The position numbers were made by a program, and so were the translations under genes. Source: Schaalia hyovaginalis (GTDB lineage Bacteria; Actinomycetota; Actinomycetes; Actinomycetales; Actinomycetaceae). From it: a stretch of DNA of 64,000 nucleotides. The notes under the pieces were generated by a model, which did not search any database, was not told the DNA's origin, and saw only the letters and a program-made list of their open reading frames with translations. Numbering within the stretch: the first letter of the stretch is position 1; each line of letters begins with the position of its first letter. Positions 62,164 to 64,000 of this stretch are shown here, piece by piece. The stretch covers positions 806,001 through 870,000 of the forward strand of contig NZ_JACHMK010000001.1 of assembly GCF_014208035.1 (NCBI RefSeq). Direction: 5' to 3'.

Positions 62164-64000
62164 ATGCTGGAGCTGCGAGGGATCACCAAGTCGTACACGA
62201 CCGCATCGCTCACGCAGGTCGCCCTCGACTCCGTGGACCTCGCCTTCCGCGACAACGAATTCGTCGCGATCCTCGGCCAGTCCGGGTCGGGCAAGACGAC
62301 CATGCTCAACATCATCGGCGGCCTCGACCACTTCGACTCGGGCGACCTCGTCATCGACTCGATCCCCACCAAGGACTACCGCGATCGCGACTGGGACGCC
62401 TACCGGAACAACCGGATCGGATTCGTCTTCCAGTCCTACAACCTCATTCCGCACCAGTCGGTCCTCGGCAACGTCGAGCTCGCCCTCACCCTGTCCGGCG
62501 TCTCCCCCAAGGAGCGCAAGCGCCGCGCCCTCGACGCCCTCGAACGGGTCGGACTGGCCGAGCACGTCGGCAAACGCCCCTCGCAACTGTCCGGCGGGCA
62601 GATGCAGCGCGTCGCGATCGCCCGCGCCCTCATCAACGACCCGGAGATCGTCCTCGCCGACGAACCGACGGGCGCCCTGGATTCGAAGACCTCCGTGCAG
62701 GTCATGGACCTCCTGCGCGAAGTGGCGCGCGACCGGCTCGTCATCATGGTCACCCACAATCCCGAACTCGCCGAACGCTACGCGACCCGCATCGTCGAAC
62801 TCGCCGACGGAAAGATCCTCTCGGACTCCCGCCCCTTCATCCCGGGCGCGGAGGACCGTCGCGAGGGCAGGCCCGCGAAACGGACCTCCATGTCGCCACT
62901 GACGGCCCTGTCCCTCTCGGGGAAGAACCTTCTCACGAAGAAGGGGCGCACCCTCATGACCTCCTTCGCCGGCTCCATCGGCATCATCGGGATCGCCGCG
63001 ATCCTCGCGCTCGCCAACGGGGTGAACGCCTACATCGCGGCGACCGAGGAGGACGCCCTCACCTCCTACCCCCTGTCGATCACCGAGTCCGGCGTCGACA
63101 TGAGCGCGATGATGGAAAGCGCCGCCCGGGACGCCCGAGCGGTGAGCGCCCAGTCCGGGAAGATCGCGGCGCGCCCCGCCTTCGCCGCGATGGCCCAATC
63201 CCGATCGAAGAACGACCTCGCCTCCCTCAAGACCTACTTCGACGCCGACGGGGGACGGATCTTCGACCACGTCGCGGCGATCGAGTACGCCTACGGGACC
63301 AAGCCCCTCGTGTACCGCGAGGACACCTCGAAGGGGATCGTCCGCCTCAACCCCGATCAGGCCTTCTCGACCCTGTCCACGGCCTCCCAGGTCAGCCCCT
63401 TCTCCTCCTACATCCAGATGGACGCCTTCACCCAGCTCCCCGCGAACGCGAAGCTCTACGAGGACGCCTACACGGTGCTCGCCGGATCCTGGCCGAAGGA
63501 CGCGCACGACCTCGTCCTCGTCGTCGACTCGGACCGGGCGATGAACGACCTCCTCGAGTACACGCTCGGCTTCAAGGAGCACGCCGAGCTCGACGACCTC
63601 ATGGAGTCCTACTACTCGGGAGCCGGCGGCCCCGGCCGCGCGGAGGAGGGAGCTTCGGGGAACGAGGGCGGAACGGATGACGCGGTCGCGAACTACGACT
63701 ACGAGTCGATCCTCGGCACGCGCTTCTCCCTCGTCCCGGCCCCCTCGCTCTACACCTACGACTCGGAGCACGCGGTGTGGGTGGACCGCTCCGAAGACCG
63801 GACCTACATGGCCGAACAGATCGCGAAGGGGCAGACGCTCACCGTCACGGGCATCGTCGCCGCGAAGGAATCGGACACGGCGATCATCGGACAGGGGCTC
63901 GCCTACACCCCCGAGCTCACCGAGGAGGTCATGCGAAGCGCCGCCTCCGCGGACATCGTCAAAGCCCAGATCGCAGATCCCCTCACCGACGTCTTCACCG
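62164..64000 (+). CDS. MacB-like ABC protein: ATPase fused to FtsX-type permease (3' end outside window)
   Basis: At least 612 residues, open at the right edge. The ATPase domain has Walker [21 protein letters not shown] near residue 38, signature [15 protein letters not shown] near residue 143, Walker [16 protein letters not shown] and the switch [16 protein letters not shown] linker rich in Arg and Pro leads to the first permease segment [20 protein letters not shown] near residue 262, followed by a large external domain still running at the window end. TATAGGGT lies eight bases before the ATG, so the mRNA leader is very short. It probably exports or extracts an envelope-related substrate. 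Confidence 0.92.
   Translation, partial: MLELRGITKSYTTASLTQVALDSVDLAFRDNEFVAILGQSGSGKTTMLNIIGGLDHFDSGDLVIDSIPTKDYRDRDWDAYRNNRIGFVFQSYNLIPHQSVLGNVELALTLSGVSPKERKRRALDALERVGLAEHVGKRPSQLSGGQMQRVAIARALINDPEIVLADEPTGALDSKTSVQVMDLLREVARDRLVIMVTHNPELAERYATRIVELADGKILSDSRPFIPGAEDRREGRPAKRTSMSPLTALSLSGKNLLTKKGRTLMTSFAGSIGIIGIAAILALANGVNAYIAATEEDALTSYPLSITESGVDMSAMMESAARDARAVSAQSGKIAARPAFAAMAQSRSKNDLASLKTYFDADGGRIFDHVAAIEYAYGTKPLVYREDTSKGIVRLNPDQAFSTLSTASQVSPFSSYIQMDAFTQLPANAKLYEDAYTVLAGSWPKDAHDLVLVVDSDRAMNDLLEYTLGFKEHAELDDLMESYYSGAGGPGRAEEGASGNEGGTDDAVANYDYESILGTRFSLVPAPSLYTYDSEHAVWVDRSEDRTYMAEQIAKGQTLTVTGIVAAKESDTAIIGQGLAYTPELTEEVMRSAASADIVKAQIADPLTDVFT

Noticed and set aside
60316..63771. A 1151-codon minus-strand frame over the MMPL and ABC genes
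   Set aside because: Antisense shadow of two genes with clear family motifs.

Overview
The window reads as chromosome from a high-GC actinobacterium, most likely an Actinomyces/Schaalia-type member of the Actinomycetales. This is inferred from very GC-rich codon use, frequent GTG starts and ATGA overlaps, probable leaderless starts (guaA, the TauE gene), an actinobacterial-type inositol locus and a DUF6350-purN-purH cluster. Species cannot be fixed from sequence alone.

Region 1 (1-25455) is a large sugar/inositol catabolic locus. It holds iolC (cut at the left edge), a Cgl0158-type aldolase candidate, iolB and iolD, then a zinc alcohol dehydrogenase. After these come four Gfo/Idh/MocA dehydrogenases (one a good IolG), four xylose-isomerase-like TIM barrels (one a good IolE), two MFS sugar porters, three LacI regulators, a TauE-type exporter and a transaldolase. 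Dehydrogenases and TIM barrels occur as adjacent modules, which suggests oxidation followed by elimination or epimerisation of inositols, inosose derivatives or glycosides. Promoters carry at least three kinds of shared or dyad operator: AAATGT-N4-ACAAA, TTAACGCGCGTTAA-like, and TCCGAATCGATTCGGA.

Region 2 (25552-36757) is housekeeping and export: a DUF6350 membrane protein, purN, purH, a two-gene asymmetric ABC exporter, an unrecognised conserved-looking protein, and guaA.

Region 3 (36745-44766) is a Firmicutes-like mobilizable element of about 8 kb with visibly lower GC, inserted at the last codons of guaA. It is bounded by an 11-bp direct repeat. It carries a Cro/CI regulator, xis, a tyrosine integrase, a MobC-like protein, a RepA-like ATPase, a MobV relaxase with a recognisable oriT, a tnpV remnant, and a tet(W)-type ribosomal protection gene with its attenuation leader. 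It has no conjugation apparatus, so it should need a helper element.

Region 4 (44767-64000) returns to high-GC host DNA. It holds an AbiEi antitoxin with a decayed partner, two PF06541-type membrane proteins, an HD-domain protein, a YtrA/GntR-ABC operon, a HAD phosphatase, and a TetR gene with its membrane partner. It continues with an aldo/keto reductase, CorA, a broken carboxymuconolactone decarboxylase/cupin gene, two EamA transporters, a giant MMPL protein with about six internal ectodomain repeats, and a MacB-like ABC protein cut at the right edge. A 22-bp tandem repeat family occurs at two places in this region.

Coordinates of genes come from reading frames; starts were moved where a ribosome binding site or domain boundary argued for it. 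Family names are from recognised motifs, not from searches.
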